Shown here: piece by piece, positions 62,106-64,000 of the stretch
Layout of the letters: every line of letters begins with the position of its first letter
Position numbering within the stretch: position 1 is the first letter of the stretch
Source of the DNA: Arcanobacterium_A hippocoleae_A
GTDB lineage: Bacteria; Actinomycetota; Actinomycetes; Actinomycetales; Actinomycetaceae
Assembly: GCA_040360365.1 (NCBI GenBank)
Contig: CP136412.1
Length of the DNA: 64,000 bases
Strand: one strand, 5' to 3'
Position numbers and translations under genes: made by a program
The notes under the pieces: generated by a model
Databases searched by the model: none
What the model saw: only the letters and a program-made list of their open reading frames with translations
What the model was told of the DNA's origin: nothing

Positions 62106-62437
62106 GAAACACCAGCAGCTGAAGGAGTGCACAGAAAAACTTTCTGCGCCGCCAAACATCCGCTAGAACCTTTCTTTTGGAATATTTACCGCACACCCCT
62201 GATATAAAACACCGGGACGTAAAATATATTTGAAAATCTAATATTTGTATCAGAAAGTGGAACTCCTCAAAGCTGCGGTTCTCACCTTTCGCCGGCTCCG
62301 GTTTGCGCGATAGGCTATAGGGAGACAACAACAACAACTGCGAAACGTCGTGCAAATAACTGATTCCAGCTCACCGCATCGCGGATCGCAGCCATTCTCC
62401 TGGAAGCCCGCAAATCCCGCTTAATGAAAGGCTGAAA
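62106..62437. other. Intergenic before the macrodomain gene
   Basis: No gene. ATGAAAGGCTG at ~62423 is the RBS region of the next gene. No clear hairpin was found. Confidence 0.4.
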
Positions 62438-63339
62438 ATGCTCAAGCTCGCTGATTATCGCGATGCGATTCGGTTAGACGAAGAATTTCCCGCACCGATG
62501 AATGATCGCCGCTCGAATTATGATCTTTTAATGACGGCACTCTCCGGATTGAAAGATAAGCATTATACCGGCGCATCATCAATGGCTCATCTTTCTACCG
62601 ATGACGGCTTGCTGCGCTGGCTTCACGCCGAGCTTGCCGCACGGAAAGCCGGACCAATTGACCCAATTACTTCGCGCGCAATTAACACCCTGCTCTACCG
62701 GCAAATCGGCAAACGCGGACGGGTGGAAGTGTTAAATTTACGCCGCGTTTCGGACCAACTTCCCGATTGCGATTTTGTAAATGTCGATGATGTCGTGCTT
62801 TACCGCGGCGACATTTTGGAAGTAGTTGCCGACGCCGTCGTAAATACTGCGCTCGACGATCTTTCCGGATGCCCAATCCCGCTGCACGGCTGTCTCGATT
62901 CTGCAATCCACTCGCAAGCTGGTCCATGGCTGAAGAATGATGCCGCGAAAATCATTGAATTACAAGGCGCACCGGAAGCGCCGGGGGCTGCCAAGATTAC
63001 TCGCGGCTATCGGCTGCCGGCAAAATACATCATCCACACCCATATGCCGCGCTTCCAGGGGAGTTTACCGAAGAGCATAAGGAAATGCTTGCCTCCTGCT
63101 ACCGGAACTCTTTAAATCTCGCACTCGAAAAGGGCGATATTAAGTCGATTGCTTTCCCAGCTATCGGAACTGGGATGAATGGCTTCCCGAAAGAGGTCGC
63201 CTGCAAGATTGCGCTTGACACAGTTGAAGAATGGTGGCGAATCCATCCCGATGTACTTGAGCTGATTGTGTTTTCAGTACAATCCGATGTGGATGCCGAA
63301 GTGTATTTGCATGCCTTATCCACGTGGGTTTCCGATTAA
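62438..63339 (+). CDS. Zinc-dependent macrodomain ADP-ribosyl hydrolase, one frameshift
   Basis: ~300 residues. A ~125-residue N-terminal extension is followed by a macrodomain: DVVLYRGDILEVVADAVVNTAL, then GCPIPLHGCLDSAIHSQAG (the Cys-x4-His-x-Cys zinc site of SAV0325-type proteins) and SIAFPAIGTGMNGFPKEVA. A G is missing in the GGGG near 63061 (restored: FQGEFTEEHKEMLASC). Zn-macrodomains remove ADP-ribose from modified proteins and often sit beside a SirTM sirtuin and lipoate genes; none is seen here. Confidence 0.85.
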
Positions 63340-63603
63340 TTCGCCTTAATTCACTGGTTAAGAGGAAATTTAGAAATTCAAGATTAACTCAGCGCTTCAG
63401 GATTAGTTCCGATATTTCGGGTAAATCAGATAAAATTCTGGCAGCGGATTGATTATTGGTTTTCAATCTTTTCACTCCGCTGCGTTGATTTGCAAGCAAA
63501 CTAATCACGAAAGATATTTTTGTGTTAATTTTCAGCAAAATAAACGCATGAATGTCTGCACAATTTCTGCATATTTATTTATAAAAAGTATCGGTTTACA
63601 CCT
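63340..63603. other. Intergenic before the TRIC-like gene
   Basis: No gene or hairpin identified; AT-rich, with the promoter of the next gene expected here. Confidence 0.4.
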
Positions 63604-64000
63604 GTGGATCCAGAAACACTATTTCGTATTGTTGATGTTACCGGCGTGATTGCGAACGGTTTCCTCGGCGCGATTCTTGCCCGAAAGTACGGATTTGACA
63701 TAATCGGTTTTCTGATTCTCGCTGCGATGGCAGCGCTTGGCGGCGGTATTTTGCGTGACGTGATGCTTGGAATCGGTTTCCCCGTCGCCCTTACCGACCC
63801 CTGGTATCTCGGCGGAGTCGGCGCATCAGCAATTATCGCGTTTTTGTCCCATTCAATTCAACGCACTGGCAGCGGGTATTAATCGCCGGTGATTTGCTCT
63901 GTCTCGGCTGCTGGTCAGCGACCGGCGCGTCGAAAGGACTTTCTGCCGGTCTGGGAGTGATTCCCGCAATTTTCTTAGGCGTAGTTACAGCAATCGGCGG
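63604..64000 (+). CDS. TRIC/UPF0126-type membrane protein, frameshifted and cut by the right edge
   Basis: Partial: ~130 codons lie in the window. GTG 63604, then LFRIVDVTGVIANGFLGAIL, AALGGGILRDVMLG and WYLGGVGASAIIAF, the helix repeats of the YadS/UPF0126 trimeric cation channel family. A T is missing near 63845 (restored: AFFVPFNSTHWQRVLIAGD). The second glycine repeat (ASKGLSAGLG) follows before the edge. Probably a small cation or amino-acid (glycine-type) channel. Confidence 0.82.

Overview
The window looks like a chromosomal segment of a low-to-medium GC actinobacterium, most likely Actinomycetaceae-like, although the genus cannot be fixed from sequence alone. Pointers are two large cell-wall-anchored surface proteins (LAQTG and LPKTG), a choice-of-anchor M surface protein, a class Ib nrdHIEF operon plus an anaerobic NrdD/NrdG pair (facultative anaerobe), a carbohydrate ABC importer without its own ATPase, an actinobacterial-type Fur and many GTG/TTG starts. 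No rRNA, tRNA, CRISPR array or prophage was seen.

One technical fact governs the annotation. At least 40 conserved genes are interrupted by what reads as a one-base deletion in an A, T or G run (for example GGGAAAAC inside a Walker A motif). Restoring one base rebuilds the expected protein almost every time. I therefore annotate these as single genes with suspected sequencing frameshifts, not as pseudogenes. True decay is confined to the toxin/immunity and transposase remnants.

Layout. 1-5416: asnB (cut by the left edge) and a sortase-anchored GH20 hexosaminidase. 5417-7929: mostly non-coding, with a toxin-antitoxin pair lying between two arrays of a ~31-bp repeat. 7930-16637: choice-of-anchor M surface protein, gpmA, a two-component system and a divergent ABC/FtsX exporter. 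16886-26414: purB, DedA, a copper chaperone and copper ATPase, a YbhN-like membrane protein, pgm and an APP1 phosphatase. 26430-28245: a tandem-duplicated toxin/immunity patch, closed by a second diverged copy of the APP1 3' end. 28270-36000: YtxH protein, EEP hydrolase, VaFE surface protein, nrdG and nrdD. 36050-44692: hrpA, a SprT-like protease and a sugar ABC importer. 44706-49457: LMW-PTP and nrdF-E-I-H, with candidate NrdR and DnaA sites upstream. 50105-51840: a third ~31-bp repeat array, a transposase remnant and a third toxin/immunity module. 51952-58025: fur, mtnN, oligopeptidase B, a FrnE-like oxidoreductase and rnhA.

The most interesting region is 58208-62105, an AT-rich candidate RiPP (ribosomally made, modified peptide) cluster. 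It holds a 47-residue precursor gene with a perfect ribosome binding site, a terminator-like hairpin, an ATP-grasp peptide maturase, a SagB-type dehydrogenase and a divergent MFS exporter. The second most interesting is the ~31-bp repeat family built around TTACGTAACTGGTGGCAA, seen at three places and arranged like transposon ends.
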